From positions 1-63,420 of the forward strand of contig JAOJYB010000006.1 in NCBI GenBank assembly GCA_028242535.1: DNA of 63,420 nt, written 5' to 3'. Shown one piece after another: positions 17,301 through 25,807 of the stretch. The position numbers and the translations under genes were made by a program. The stretch comes from Candidatus Nitrosopelagicus sp. (GTDB lineage Archaea; Thermoproteota; Nitrososphaeria; Nitrososphaerales; Nitrosopumilaceae). The notes beneath the pieces are model-generated. The model was not told the origin of the DNA. It made no database searches and was given only the letters and a program-made list of their open reading frames with translations. Numbering within the stretch: position 1 is the stretch's first letter; every line of letters begins with the position of its first letter.

Positions 17301-17849
17301 AACGTGATTGCAGATACTCACTTTGGAGAAATCAAAAAATCATTCTTTGTACTATCTGAATCTGATGTAGTTGGTCAAATTTCACCTCCATCATCTGAGA
17401 TCACCCCAAAAACATCCAAAATAATTGAAAAATTCAATAGAATTGCAGACACTGAGATTCCAATAATTTTAAGTGAAAAATCATCTGAAGATTCAATTCT
17501 TGTTCCACGTGTAATACAAGGTTCATTATTTACTTCTGCTAGAGGTGAAGAATCTGATGTAAATCTACGAATAACAACAACTGCTGGTCAATGTATTATT
17601 GGACAAGGTTCAGACTGTCTTGTATCTGAATCTACCCGAAAACCTGGCGCAATTTACTCCATAGTCTCAATTGATGATGTAAATTATAAAATTCGATACA
17701 GTGGAGATGATGTGCGATTAGAGAAATTCTCAATACTTCCTGAAAATTCTAATTCAAAAATTGACATTGATGACTGGAATGTAGAAATCATAAAAGATGA
17801 GCAACCAACTAGATTCTATTACAAAGTGTCATACGTGGCATTAGAGTAA
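14394..17849 (+). CDS. Large exported lamin-tail-domain protein with Ig-like repeats
   Basis: The 1151-aa product begins with a signal peptide (residues 1-26: basic start, hydrophobic core, APALSQS cleavage region). A lamin-tail domain follows at about 31-150 (IVINEVEINP, EFVELYN, IDISGWLL). Five repeats of the pattern DKxxYxxGxTxxxSG start near residues 178, 284, 403, 528 and 887 and mark Ig-like/MG2-like beta-sandwich units. A Gly/Ser/Thr-rich low-complexity linker lies at about 760-800. There is no C-terminal membrane helix or PEFG-like tail, so it is either released or held by other surface proteins. A role as cell-surface or adhesion protein is inferred from architecture. No enzyme motif was found. 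Confidence 0.85.
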   Translation: MHLKNPLLFGLMAILLLGGTVAPALSQSSPASNSIVINEVEINPINGAEFVELYNTTSQPIDISGWLLAPSTTWKTLEIQSNTIIEPQSFLAFTHHSSWFKDFGDTISLTNTSGELIDETPLLADLDDDGNTWQRNTDGLDTDSATDWELKRMTPRTSNGKIIEIEETIFSFSGQTDKTEYVFGDTLTISGNVSENLFKNDGFSSPEIINIDVEGQNYFNNIELYPDRNLSFSTTSSIQNVYGFTLGDYDVEISYGENSIQTSFTITDELTSSTETVSEDLELSTDKESYIPGETVTLFGNTNSLIEYAGLVYTVTDPNGKQIFEGTIFQNPNFSIVHQAGGGQIYPFSTQMFMQTVNPVYGTYEIQGTYKSLDPYSDSAEIDANTTFQVVQDVRDESIFSLSTDKEIYSISDTIFVTGRSNQIWTENIALEVQQTGVLTRSTDPHKGHYVHPDPFTLNESVYLNGDGTFEFQFKVANSGNVTEDLSRFLGDYRLTVSEYFGNAHVSFKIVDNPESFVDIRTPLGLQMDKPQYVLGTAFTVSGKVLDYDHKDPRLNNVIFTIFDPTGNQLTNQMESRYLDGNTPGQTSKLTFTAIPDVIGNYQISAVLTPLQFDLGKYTITATHPVLKISESVEFEVVSAQSEILPPTETQEPLIFEICSSTRGDISEILKDLKQIGKGEIPPSMESVNCDGTTNFKTGEKLVIRGQVIPKQITSLDQSSVKTSGQTQEGSSYSTNYAQAQFNYVQLAIPYPQTLIIQSAMQTVPDADEDYHGGGGSGSASTQDQTTGTYVGTGSKSEANEPSNRNTGYNGQIVYKEIKKNLIEMDMKVYPDSEGNFHGVFDLRAGIFVDGIYKIKADYFGYKHEQNFSVIDNSLKGGLAPEITIDFDKDEYIPGETVSISGKISNVYYYDPVSVIIETPDVSQINCLVGQQCGFGNSEKKIRVNEGTEGATFYMNYKIPSGDSSVGKYNVIADTHFGEIKKSFFVLSESDVVGQISPPSSEITPKTSKIIEKFNRIADTEIPIILSEKSSEDSILVPRVIQGSLFTSARGEESDVNLRITTTAGQCIIGQGSDCLVSESTRKPGAIYSIVSIDDVNYKIRYSGDDVRLEKFSILPENSNSKIDIDDWNVEIIKDEQPTRFYYKVSYVALE

Positions 17850-17880
17850 AACACAAAACCTTCTCACAAAAACTCATAAT

Positions 17881-18378
17881 ATGAAAATTAATCTCTTAAT
17901 GTTTTATCAGGATGATCCAAAAAAATGCACTGCCGCCAAACTAATAAAATTCGGCCTGGCAAAGAAAATCACAAAACCCCAATCAAAAACTGTTCTTCTA
18001 CACCCATACTCAAAAAAAACATTACTAAATCATGAAAAATCTCTTTTTACTTCAATTACTGGGGTTGATTGTTCGTGGGCTTTGGCTGAACAAGTTTTTC
18101 AAAAAGATTTTGTTGGTGTCTCTAGAAAACTACCGCCACTTTTAGCTGGAAATCCAGTAAATTATTCAAAAATTAACAAATTAACCACTGTTGAGGCAAT
18201 CGCAGGAGCTGCATTCATCTTGGGTGATGAGTCATTATCCAAAAACCTTCTTGAAAAATTCAATTGGGGTCACACATTCTTCGAATTAAATGAAAATCTC
18301 TTACATGATTATCAAAAAGCAACCTCTGATGAACAAGTGATTGAGATTATACATGAATATGGCTATGAATATAATTAA
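17881..18378 (+). CDS. tsr3: rRNA aminocarboxypropyltransferase (Tsr3 family, DUF367)
   Basis: Tsr3 transfers the 3-amino-3-carboxypropyl group of SAM to a hypermodified uridine of small-subunit rRNA. The 165-aa product matches the compact archaeal form. It starts with a short strand ending in DDPKKCTAAKL and continues with LLHPYSKKTLL, the characteristic TGVDCSWALAEQ motif (residues 60-71), RKLPPLLAGNPVNYSK and LTTVEAIAGAAFILG. These segments form the SAM-binding SPOUT-like knot. The RLI/Fer4-type N-terminal domain seen in some homologues is absent. The gene follows the surface protein gene by 31 bases and precedes a methyltransferase by 19 bases. Confidence 0.93.
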   Translation: MKINLLMFYQDDPKKCTAAKLIKFGLAKKITKPQSKTVLLHPYSKKTLLNHEKSLFTSITGVDCSWALAEQVFQKDFVGVSRKLPPLLAGNPVNYSKINKLTTVEAIAGAAFILGDESLSKNLLEKFNWGHTFFELNENLLHDYQKATSDEQVIEIIHEYGYEYN

Positions 18379-18397
18379 GTAAAATTCATCTCTTGAA

Positions 18398-19021
18398 ATG
18401 GATAAAACTGCAAAATTATTTGATGTATGGGCTAACACTGGTCGTTCTGAAGACATGGAAAAAGGTCATGGAACAACTGTAAATCAATTCCTAGATAAAT
18501 TATCTCTTAAAGAAAATTTCACATTTCTTGACATTGGATGTGGAAATGGCTGGGTAGTTAGGAAAATATCTCAAAAATCATCCTGCATTAAAGCTGTTGG
18601 AATTGATAAAAGTAAAATGATGATCAAAAATGCAAAATCAAAAACTCTCTCAGAAAAAGAAAACTATTTTGTAACTGATCTTGAAACTTGGCATACAAAA
18701 GAAAAATTCGATGTAATCTTTTCTATGGAATCATTATACTATTCTGTACCAATGGAATTTGCACTGGCAAAGGTCTTCAAATTACTTAAAAAAAATGGTG
18801 TATTTTATTGTGGAACTGATTTTTACAGTGATAATCATCTAACTACTAGATGGGTTAAAGATATGAATGTCCCAATGGATTTACGTTCAGAAAAAGAATG
18901 GAAACAAATGTTTAGAAATGTTGGATTTGTTACCCGCTCAAAACATGTTATCGACCAGAAAAATAAATCCAAATGGAAACGTGAATTTGGAACGTTATTT
19001 GTTATTGGCAAAAAGGCTTAA
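18398..19021 (+). CDS. SAM-dependent methyltransferase, class I
   Basis: The 207-aa product has a Rossmann-type methyltransferase fold with motif I FLDIGCGNGWVVRKI (residues about 44-58). The acidic end of strand 2 is in GIDKSKMM and motif IV-like residues are in FDVIFSMESLYY. A C-terminal beta hairpin lies around CGTDFYSDN. The substrate is not evident; the SMESLYY segment resembles small-molecule methyltransferases. It follows tsr3 on the same strand with a 19-base gap, so a link to rRNA or tRNA modification is possible but unproven. Its last 27 bases overlap the convergent solute-binding protein gene. Confidence 0.85.
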   Translation: MDKTAKLFDVWANTGRSEDMEKGHGTTVNQFLDKLSLKENFTFLDIGCGNGWVVRKISQKSSCIKAVGIDKSKMMIKNAKSKTLSEKENYFVTDLETWHTKEKFDVIFSMESLYYSVPMEFALAKVFKLLKKNGVFYCGTDFYSDNHLTTRWVKDMNVPMDLRSEKEWKQMFRNVGFVTRSKHVIDQKNKSKWKREFGTLFVIGKKA

Positions 19022-21463
19022 TTTTTTAATAATTATAATCAAAATTCCAATTAAAACTGGAATGATAAGTAATGCATACCAATAATCTGTTTGTGATTCA
19101 TTCACAATCTCAATTATGTCTGAATCTGGAATATTCTTATTCTCTGAAATCACTATGAAACTTTTTGAATATTCATATGGTTTTAAAACATCATTTGACG
19201 CTGCAAAAATTTTGATAGTATTAACTCCTTCAATAATTTTTGACTTTCCATCTAAATTGATACTTGCATTATTGTTTTCTGTTGGTTCAATTCCATCCAG
19301 AATTATCTTGCCTTCTGAATTTACTACGAAATAATGAATCTCTGAAGAATTCTCTGTTGAAACATGAATCTCTTCATCAGAACCTAAAACATATGGTTGT
19401 GCAAACTCAACTGAGTTAATTGATGGAAATTTTACATCCTCAAACTCTTTCCATTTGCCTTGTTCAAAGAGATAATTTCCATAATCAAATGATTTAATGA
19501 CAATCATTCTTGATTCAGGCGAATATCTATCTAGATAAAATGGACCATTACTAATCACTGCATGATTATTCTCATTAATCCATTTTTGACTTGAATCATA
19601 TCTGATATTCTGAAAATTTTTCTGTAGATTAAATTGTACTAGAGAATCTGGGACCACCTCATTTTCTTTAAAATTATTCAATTGCATTTTAACTTGGTTT
19701 GCATCATTTGGAATGATCAATGATATCCAATTGATATTTTTTGTAATAGACTCTGTACGTGAAAATGAACTCTTCCCATCAACTACAATCTGTTCCATTG
19801 CTGCAATTATTTCCCATGGCATACTGCTCCACACACTTCCCCAAGACGCAATTTCTCCAGAATCAAAATGCCAAAAATCAGTATAAACCTCAATTGTATT
19901 CTCGTCAATTATGCGAATGCCCTTTAACGTATTCAAAACCTGAGATGCTTGTGGAGAAAAATCAGAATCATATGTCTTGTCATTTTCTGTTCTTTCTGAA
20001 CCCCATTCTGATATGAAATACATTGAATAAATTATGTCATTCATATTCATCTCAGGACCATGATGCCACTGGTTGAATTTCAAATCATAAATGATCTTAC
20101 TTTTTGCAGAAATTCCTGTTCCAATTTCTTCCCACTTCTTTAAATCTGAATTCCATTTGATTGCATCATCTGGAACTTGAACTGATGAGTTAATCCCGTT
20201 AGTTTCTACCTCCCACGTTGCTCTAATTGGAATTATCTTCCCAGAAAATGGGTGTCCTGTTAAAATTGGGTCTGAAATTGAGAGCCAAATTTGATTACTG
20301 TATGTGTCTCCTAATCCGCCTATTGGGTTCCATGCTGCTTGATAAATCTGCTTTACTCCTACATCTAATGTTCCCGAATCTGTCCTGACATTAATTGGTG
20401 TGAATCTACTTGGAACTCCTGCACCTAGTGCATTAATTATTCCTTCAACACCATCATTTACAACATATTGATCAATTTTACTTGCAAGAAATATTCTAAC
20501 TGATTCATTTACTCCTTCTCTTGTTGCGTCTTTGATTAATTCTGTTCTCTCATTTTGATCATTAAATTCCCCAGAGTAAATCTTCTGAGTTAATTCATCT
20601 AATTTGTCATTTTCATAATTCCAGTTAGATGGATTATTGTTTCCTGGCATACTTGAAAACCATGGAGAATACATCTGGGCAAGAGCCACCGAGTCATATC
20701 TGGTAAATCCTGAGCTTCCCCATCCTTCTGTATACAAACTCCATTTTTGTTCAACTGGGTCTGATCCATAAACAACAACATATGCTTTATTCAAATCTCC
20801 AAATTCTTTTTTCACAGTAAATCCAATTTCTTCTAATTCTGATGATAGTACTTCTCCAATTGCTTTTCTAACTGGATCATCACTTCTTATAAAAAATGTA
20901 ATTTCTATTGGCTCATTTTCATAATACCATATTCCATCAATTTTTTCTGCTCCTTTTACACTTAATTCTTCAAAAATTACTTTCTCTGCAAATGATGGAT
21001 TATATCTAAATTGAAAAGTTTCAATGACATCTAAAATTCTCAAATATTCTGCAGAAAAACTTCCATAATTTGAAAACATAGGAGTTCCATATCCTCCTAG
21101 TAACTCATTTACAATCAAATCTCTATCTACAAGGAAATTTACAGCATATCGCACCTTTTGAATTGAGAATGGGTTGAACGGTCCTTCATCAGTCGGATTC
21201 AACAATATGCTATAATATCCTCCTGTTGACTCGTACACTTTTAGTCCATCTTTAGAATCTGAATCTTCTAGCCTATCTGAAGAAATTCTGTAATAATACA
21301 TATCCAAATTTCCATTTCTTACCTCTTCTAAGGCAGTATTTTCATCAAGATATTGTATGAATTTTATCTCATCAACATACGTTCCTTTTTGAGCAAATGC
21401 TGGAGGAATTATAGTTATAAAAACAAAAATAAGAATTATTATAAAAATTTTCAACTGTTTCAA
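18995..21463 (-). CDS. Membrane-anchored family 5 extracellular solute-binding protein
   Basis: The 822-aa product starts with a signal peptide (residues 1-24, ending PPAFAQ). It continues with a family 5 (dipeptide/oligopeptide/nickel) solute-binding fold: KVRYAVNFLVDRDLIVNELLGG, YNPSFAEKV, the IRATWEV region, LKGIRIIDENTIEVYTDFW and SNGPFYLDRY. After a final Ig-like segment, a C-terminal hydrophobic helix (about 797-815) anchors it in the membrane. It is longer than bacterial OppA-type proteins (about 550 aa). No permease or ATPase gene lies nearby, so the transporter partner is either elsewhere or absent. Peptides are the likely ligands of the family. Confidence 0.88.
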   Translation of the reverse strand: MKQLKIFIIILIFVFITIIPPAFAQKGTYVDEIKFIQYLDENTALEEVRNGNLDMYYYRISSDRLEDSDSKDGLKVYESTGGYYSILLNPTDEGPFNPFSIQKVRYAVNFLVDRDLIVNELLGGYGTPMFSNYGSFSAEYLRILDVIETFQFRYNPSFAEKVIFEELSVKGAEKIDGIWYYENEPIEITFFIRSDDPVRKAIGEVLSSELEEIGFTVKKEFGDLNKAYVVVYGSDPVEQKWSLYTEGWGSSGFTRYDSVALAQMYSPWFSSMPGNNNPSNWNYENDKLDELTQKIYSGEFNDQNERTELIKDATREGVNESVRIFLASKIDQYVVNDGVEGIINALGAGVPSRFTPINVRTDSGTLDVGVKQIYQAAWNPIGGLGDTYSNQIWLSISDPILTGHPFSGKIIPIRATWEVETNGINSSVQVPDDAIKWNSDLKKWEEIGTGISAKSKIIYDLKFNQWHHGPEMNMNDIIYSMYFISEWGSERTENDKTYDSDFSPQASQVLNTLKGIRIIDENTIEVYTDFWHFDSGEIASWGSVWSSMPWEIIAAMEQIVVDGKSSFSRTESITKNINWISLIIPNDANQVKMQLNNFKENEVVPDSLVQFNLQKNFQNIRYDSSQKWINENNHAVISNGPFYLDRYSPESRMIVIKSFDYGNYLFEQGKWKEFEDVKFPSINSVEFAQPYVLGSDEEIHVSTENSSEIHYFVVNSEGKIILDGIEPTENNNASINLDGKSKIIEGVNTIKIFAASNDVLKPYEYSKSFIVISENKNIPDSDIIEIVNESQTDYWYALLIIPVLIGILIIIIKKLSLFANNK

Positions 21464-21526
21464 CTAATGCTTCACCTTGGATAAATTTTAGCATTTTAAT
21501 ACAATTGTAATTGATCTGAATCAGAC

Positions 21527-22156
21527 ATGAATCCAAAATTGGTTGTAAAGGGAATTAATGGTATACTTGAAGGTGGAGTAAGTCTTACTGATTTTTCTAT
21601 AGTTAGCGAATTAGATGAAATTAGCGCAAAAGAACTATTGTATACCCTAGTCCAAAATGGCATTGGTACGTGGAATGATGATTTGGTAGATTTTGATATT
21701 CCTAATGATAGACTTCAAACTGCATTATTTGCTATCAATCTTGGTGCAACTATTGAAGACGTATCTGAATACCTTACTTGGAGAGACTTTGAATCACTCA
21801 CTGGATTAATTCTTGAAGAAAAGGATTTTGATGTAACCAAAAATCTTATCATGACAAAGCCTAGAATGGAGATTGACGTAGTTGGAAAAAAAATGGACAT
21901 TGCATTATTGATAGATTGTAAACATTGGAAAAACGTGAGCAAATCAGCATTAGATGAAATTGTAAAAAAACAAATTGAACGTGTAAAGAGGTATGTAGCT
22001 GATGAAAGTATGTCTGCACTTCCTGTCATAGTTACACTTCATCAAGAAGAGATTCAATTTGTTGACAATGTGCCGATTGTACCTATTATGAAATTACCAT
22101 CATTTCTAGATGAATTTGTAGGAAATCTTGATTCTCTTATGTCTATAGAAAAATAG
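21527..22156 (+). CDS. PD-(D/E)xK nuclease-like protein
   Basis: The 209-aa product has an N-terminal helical domain (residues 1-75, winged-helix-like with LTDFSIVSELDEISAKELL) and a C-terminal restriction-endonuclease-like domain. The core motif can be read as WRDFESLTGLILEEKDF (helix with Glu), then MEIDVVGKK with Asp117 and LLIDCKHW where Asp and Lys form the DxK. These are the catalytic residues of Mrr/HJR-type nucleases. No methyltransferase or specificity gene is adjacent, so a housekeeping DNA repair or recombination role is more likely than restriction. It overlaps the convergent DUF2070 gene by 14 bases. Confidence 0.75.
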   Translation: MNPKLVVKGINGILEGGVSLTDFSIVSELDEISAKELLYTLVQNGIGTWNDDLVDFDIPNDRLQTALFAINLGATIEDVSEYLTWRDFESLTGLILEEKDFDVTKNLIMTKPRMEIDVVGKKMDIALLIDCKHWKNVSKSALDEIVKKQIERVKRYVADESMSALPVIVTLHQEEIQFVDNVPIVPIMKLPSFLDEFVGNLDSLMSIEK

Positions 22157-23885
22157 CGGCCAAAAACAATCCTGCATCTGCTATTAGACAATATTTTGTA
22201 ATATTCATTGTCTTATCCATAATTTTTGAATAATCTGAAAATATTGTTGGTCCCATGACTTTGACATTTGTTTGGTGTTCTAATACTTCGAATTCTCCTT
22301 CTTTAATTTTTGATTCAGCTTTTTGTGCTAAATCAAAATACCAATTTGACAATTCTGGTGGTTTTGACAATACTCCTAATTGATGATATCCATTTCTATT
22401 CCTTGCACCACTTGCTGTATAATGTGTATCTGATGTACAAACTTCAATTAATTCATATCCATTATTTTCAAAATGTTTGACAATTGTTTCTCTTACTCCA
22501 TTTTCCATGTTGTTGGCATCTGCCCATCCTAAGAAGTATTTTTTATTATTTATTTCTAAACATAAGACTGCAATTCCTCCTCCTGCAATATCATTCTCGA
22601 TCAATTCCATATCCTCTGAATTTGCAAAACCAAACTTGAATGGGTGACTCTGTTTAGTCTTTAATGTATCAAGTGTGGATTTTGCGGCCAAAAGCAAATC
22701 ATCAGAATCTTCTTTTGAAATCTCTTTTCCCATGGCGTTATGTGTGTCTACTATCAAAACTTGCTCAAAATTCCTATTCTCTGCAAATTGTTCAATCTCA
22801 CTTCTAACATTTGGTGGTAAATCTTCCATTCCGTGAGGTGATAACGATAAAAATAACAACGCAGTTCTATCAAATAATAATCCTCCAGCTCTAGCCTTGT
22901 TTATTGTAACTGCTACCGGTTCTGTACATACTGCTCCGCCTTGTTGAACTTTACTTTCTTGTAGGCTGTTTAGATAATTTTGGACCTCTTTTTGTGTAGG
23001 TAAATTAAGATCATGATTTGAAATACTATGCATAACCATAGCTGTGGAATCCATTTTCTTGTAAATCAAGTCTGTAATGTTACTTCCACCTATAGGATGA
23101 AATGGACCTGGATGTATGTCTGGGAGTACCATTCTGAAATCATCTTTTTTATCTGATGATTGAAATCTCAATTGAGATGTTGATACTGTTGATTCTGTTG
23201 CACTTTGTTCAATAATTCTCTCTAATGGCTCTGGATCTTTTCTAGACATTGATGTAACATAAGCTTGAATTAATTCATGAGTACTCTTCAATCCAGGTCT
23301 TCCTGCCTTGTCCGTAAGATAAGCCCATGTTGTTGCTAATCCTAAAAATATTGCCCCAAAAAATAATGCCATTGGATTTGTAAGTGAACTAATCCACATC
23401 TCTGGTGGAATTAAAACCAGATACATTGCTACTGGTTGAATAAACGCAACTGCCCATGCTTTTTTTACACTTGCTCCTAAAATAGTTGTAAATATTCCAA
23501 TTCTAAAACTTGCAAATACGATCATTCCCATAGTCACATAAAACAAATCTAACCCATCTTTTTCAAATAGTCCCATTGCACCAAATCCTATTAATGTACT
23601 GACAAAGAATAATCCATTTCCAAATAATGAAACATGTAGTGATTTAGAATATTCTTTATGTTTAGAAAACAAAATATCTAAAAACTGTGTTCCAATTAAT
23701 GCTGCTATTACTGCTATTGTTGGAAGTAGTAAATCAGTTGATCCTAAGTATGTCGCAGAAACAAATGCTCCAATCAACCCTGCAATCACAATTGATATTG
23801 CTAGTGAAATATAATGTGATGATGGATTTATCAGTGATAGTGAATATTTATCATGTATTTTACTAACATCATCTTTTTCAGGCAT
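22143..23885 (-). CDS. DUF2070 family membrane protein
   Basis: The 580-aa product is typical of the archaeal DUF2070 family. About seven hydrophobic helices occupy the first 190 residues, a large soluble domain spans about 200-555, and a last hydrophobic helix lies at the very C-terminus. The soluble domain carries PDIHPGPFHPIGGSN, VVMHSISNHDLNLP-like residues, VDTHNAMG and CTSDTHYTASG. Its conserved His and Asp residues look like metal ligands and suggest a hydrolase. Function is unknown. The start lies 6 bases after the stop of the Sec61-beta gene, so it is co-transcribed with a translocon subunit. Confidence 0.88.
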   Translation of the reverse strand: MPEKDDVSKIHDKYSLSLINPSSHYISLAISIVIAGLIGAFVSATYLGSTDLLLPTIAVIAALIGTQFLDILFSKHKEYSKSLHVSLFGNGLFFVSTLIGFGAMGLFEKDGLDLFYVTMGMIVFASFRIGIFTTILGASVKKAWAVAFIQPVAMYLVLIPPEMWISSLTNPMALFFGAIFLGLATTWAYLTDKAGRPGLKSTHELIQAYVTSMSRKDPEPLERIIEQSATESTVSTSQLRFQSSDKKDDFRMVLPDIHPGPFHPIGGSNITDLIYKKMDSTAMVMHSISNHDLNLPTQKEVQNYLNSLQESKVQQGGAVCTEPVAVTINKARAGGLLFDRTALLFLSLSPHGMEDLPPNVRSEIEQFAENRNFEQVLIVDTHNAMGKEISKEDSDDLLLAAKSTLDTLKTKQSHPFKFGFANSEDMELIENDIAGGGIAVLCLEINNKKYFLGWADANNMENGVRETIVKHFENNGYELIEVCTSDTHYTASGARNRNGYHQLGVLSKPPELSNWYFDLAQKAESKIKEGEFEVLEHQTNVKVMGPTIFSDYSKIMDKTMNITKYCLIADAGLFLAAIFL

Positions 23886-23891
23886 TTGTGA

Positions 23892-24059
23892 TCAAGGAAT
23901 CAATAGTATGTCAAGTAACCATGAAGCTACGATTAGACTAATTGGAACTGCGAGGACAATTCTTGGGTCTACTTTAACGCCTTTTGTCTCATCCTCAAAA
24001 AATCTTAAAAGACCTGCACTGGATGCTGGTAGTGCTGCATTTGTTTTCTTATCTGCCAT
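23892..24059 (-). CDS. Preprotein translocase subunit Sec61-beta (SecG)
   Basis: This 55-aa gene encodes the small tail-anchored subunit of the archaeal SecYE-beta translocon. The N-terminal half is polar (MADKKTNAALPASSAGLLRF), then comes the conserved ETKGVKVDPRIVLAVPI segment, and the C-terminal half is one transmembrane helix (about residues 35-53). The family signature around SSAGLxRFF and DPRIVL supports the call. The ATG is at 24059; the stop TGA is followed after 6 bases by the DUF2070 start. The two form a minus-strand operon with the zinc-ribbon gene 37 bases upstream. Confidence 0.93.
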   Translation of the reverse strand: MADKKTNAALPASSAGLLRFFEDETKGVKVDPRIVLAVPISLIVASWLLDILLIP

Positions 24060-24096
24060 AACTCAAACCAAGAAATTACGAATAAAAAGTTTTTGA

Positions 24097-24417
24097 CTAC
24101 TTTTTCAACTTGGAAATAGTATCAATCAGTAAATTGATCGATTTTAGTATGATTTGTTGTTTTTCAGGATCTTTTTCCTTTGATAATTCATTAGTCATAC
24201 TCTGTAATTTCTCCTCTAATTTTTTCACAGGAGTATCACTTTCAACTTCTTGACTCTGTTTTTCAATTTCTTTATCCGGAGATTTTCCACAACTAACACA
24301 TAATGCATCGCCATCTTTCATCACTCTAACCCCTTTACAATAGGGGCATGGTTCACTAAGTAATGTGGCACCGCTTAACAACATTTCTATCGCCTTTTTT
24401 CTAATATTCTCTGACAT
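24097..24417 (-). CDS. Sjogren's syndrome/scleroderma autoantigen 1-like zinc-ribbon protein
   Basis: The 106-aa product starts with a helix containing IRKKAIEMLLSGATLL and then a zinc ribbon with CPYC at residues 19-22 and CVSC at 37-40. This is the arrangement of the autoantigen p27 (SSSCA1) domain, which is widespread in archaea. The remaining residues form a Lys/Glu-rich helical tail ending in a basic segment. The molecular role is unknown; the zinc ribbon may bind nucleic acid or protein. It is the first gene of a minus-strand group with Sec61-beta and DUF2070 and diverges from aIF1. Confidence 0.85.
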   Translation of the reverse strand: MSENIRKKAIEMLLSGATLLSEPCPYCKGVRVMKDGDALCVSCGKSPDKEIEKQSQEVESDTPVKKLEEKLQSMTNELSKEKDPEKQQIILKSINLLIDTISKLKK

Positions 24418-24501
24418 GTTTTTACTTACAATACAACCTAAAAAATTGTTATTTTATCTACTAAGGCTTAATAATATGATAATCCAAAGCTTTTCGAACT
24501 A

Positions 24502-24810
24502 ATGGCGGTAATTTGTAATACTTGTGGTCTTCCTGATGATTTATGCGCTTGTGGTGATTTAGATAAAGATAGTTCTCAAATAATTATTCGTTTAGAGACT
24601 AGAAGATTCAAGAAAAAAGGAACAATGATTGAAGGACTAGATCCTAAAATTAACAACTTGGAAAGTGTCGCAAAAGAACTCAAAGGAAAATATGCTTGTG
24701 GGGGAACTGCAAAAGAAGGATATATTTTCTTACAAGGTGACCATCGAGACACAATTAAAGAGGCACTTGTTAAATTAGGATTTTCTGAAGAAAAAATAGA
24801 ACTTCATTAG
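24502..24810 (+). CDS. Translation initiation factor aIF1 (SUI1)
   Basis: aIF1 keeps start-codon selection accurate on the small ribosomal subunit. The 102-aa product has a short N-terminal zinc-like knuckle (CNTCGLPDDLCAC) and the SUI1 domain. The domain shows IIIRLETRRFKKKGTMIEGL, AKELKGKYACGGTAKEGYIFLQGDHRDTI-type residues and a final LGFSEEKIELH. The basic loop KKKGT and the GGT turn are the ribosome-contact residues in the family. A TTAATAATA element ends about 26 bases upstream of the ATG. The CAAX protease gene starts 7 bases after its stop. Confidence 0.95.
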   Translation: MAVICNTCGLPDDLCACGDLDKDSSQIIIRLETRRFKKKGTMIEGLDPKINNLESVAKELKGKYACGGTAKEGYIFLQGDHRDTIKEALVKLGFSEEKIELH

Positions 24811-24817
24811 AATCATC

Positions 24818-25807
24818 GTGGCTCGTTTAGAAAATATTTTACATGCAGTGGGAATTCCATTCTCAGCTCTAACCTCTGTGATCTTTGGTCTGATGATTGT
24901 ATCATTTCCATTAGGTGCATATGCAATTTTTAATTCAGATGTTGGAGATGATATTGATTATAGTTTTCCACTAGAAAAATTTAATATTTTCATTGCCGGT
25001 GTAAATATTCAACTTCCTATGGAATATGAAATAGGTGATGTCTTTGTAATTTTTTGGGCAATTTTTATCATATTGTTTGTCATCACATTTCTAGGTCCTA
25101 AAAAAAATTTCATAAAAACAATTGGAGATGTTTTATCTAATGAAAAAAACTCCCTCACTGATAATTACATGCTTAACATTATCAAATGGTTCTCAATACT
25201 TGTTTTAATCTCTGCAGTAATCACTATCATCCAAGAAAATTTTGGAATTATAACTGAACCGCCTGACACTGCAAATGATTTGATATTATTCCTACAAATT
25301 TCTACTGCTCCGATTACTGAAGAAATTGGGTTTCGTTTAGTCCTAATTGGAATTCCTTTATTCCTAATTTATTCACACAAATCATCAATAAAATTTTTCT
25401 TTAAATCACTATGGACGCCACATTCAACTCTTCACATATATGAAAATAAAAAAGTCATTGGAATAATTGTTATTGTTGGCATCTTCTTTGGTGTGGCACA
25501 TGTGATATCCGGTGAACCTTGGACTACAGGAAAAATTCTACAAGCCTCAGTTGGAGGAATTATTCTTGGTTGGGTCTATTTTAGATATGGTCTAGCTGCT
25601 GCAATAATACTTCATTGGGCTACGAACTATTTCATTTATTCATATCTGTTCTTAATATCTGAAATTAATGGAATCTCTGTACAAAACGCATCATCACATT
25701 CTATGATTGGAACATTTGAAACAATCTTAATTATTTCGGGCATAATCTCGGCTACAATGATACTCTTGAATTATAAAAACTCTCATAAACCTATAGTTCA
25801 GGAATAA
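24818..25807 (+). CDS. CPBP-family intramembrane metalloprotease
   Basis: The 329-aa product has about eight hydrophobic helices. The Abi/CAAX-protease signature is complete: EEIGFR starting near residue 168 (paired Glu and Arg), FGVAH near 224 (His ligand) and HWATNY near 266 (HxxxN). These residues form the metal site within the membrane bilayer, as in Rce1. The substrate is unknown. Archaeal members may process membrane proteins or lipoproteins. Initiation is at GTG 24818, and it follows the aIF1 gene by 7 bases. It shares no base with the convergent cofC gene, which ends at 25808. Confidence 0.92.
   Translation: MARLENILHAVGIPFSALTSVIFGLMIVSFPLGAYAIFNSDVGDDIDYSFPLEKFNIFIAGVNIQLPMEYEIGDVFVIFWAIFIILFVITFLGPKKNFIKTIGDVLSNEKNSLTDNYMLNIIKWFSILVLISAVITIIQENFGIITEPPDTANDLILFLQISTAPITEEIGFRLVLIGIPLFLIYSHKSSIKFFFKSLWTPHSTLHIYENKKVIGIIVIVGIFFGVAHVISGEPWTTGKILQASVGGIILGWVYFRYGLAAAIILHWATNYFIYSYLFLISEINGISVQNASSHSMIGTFETILIISGIISATMILLNYKNSHKPIVQE

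Noticed and set aside
21527-22156. Restriction-modification system
   Set aside because: Only a nuclease-like domain is present; no methyltransferase or specificity subunit is nearby.
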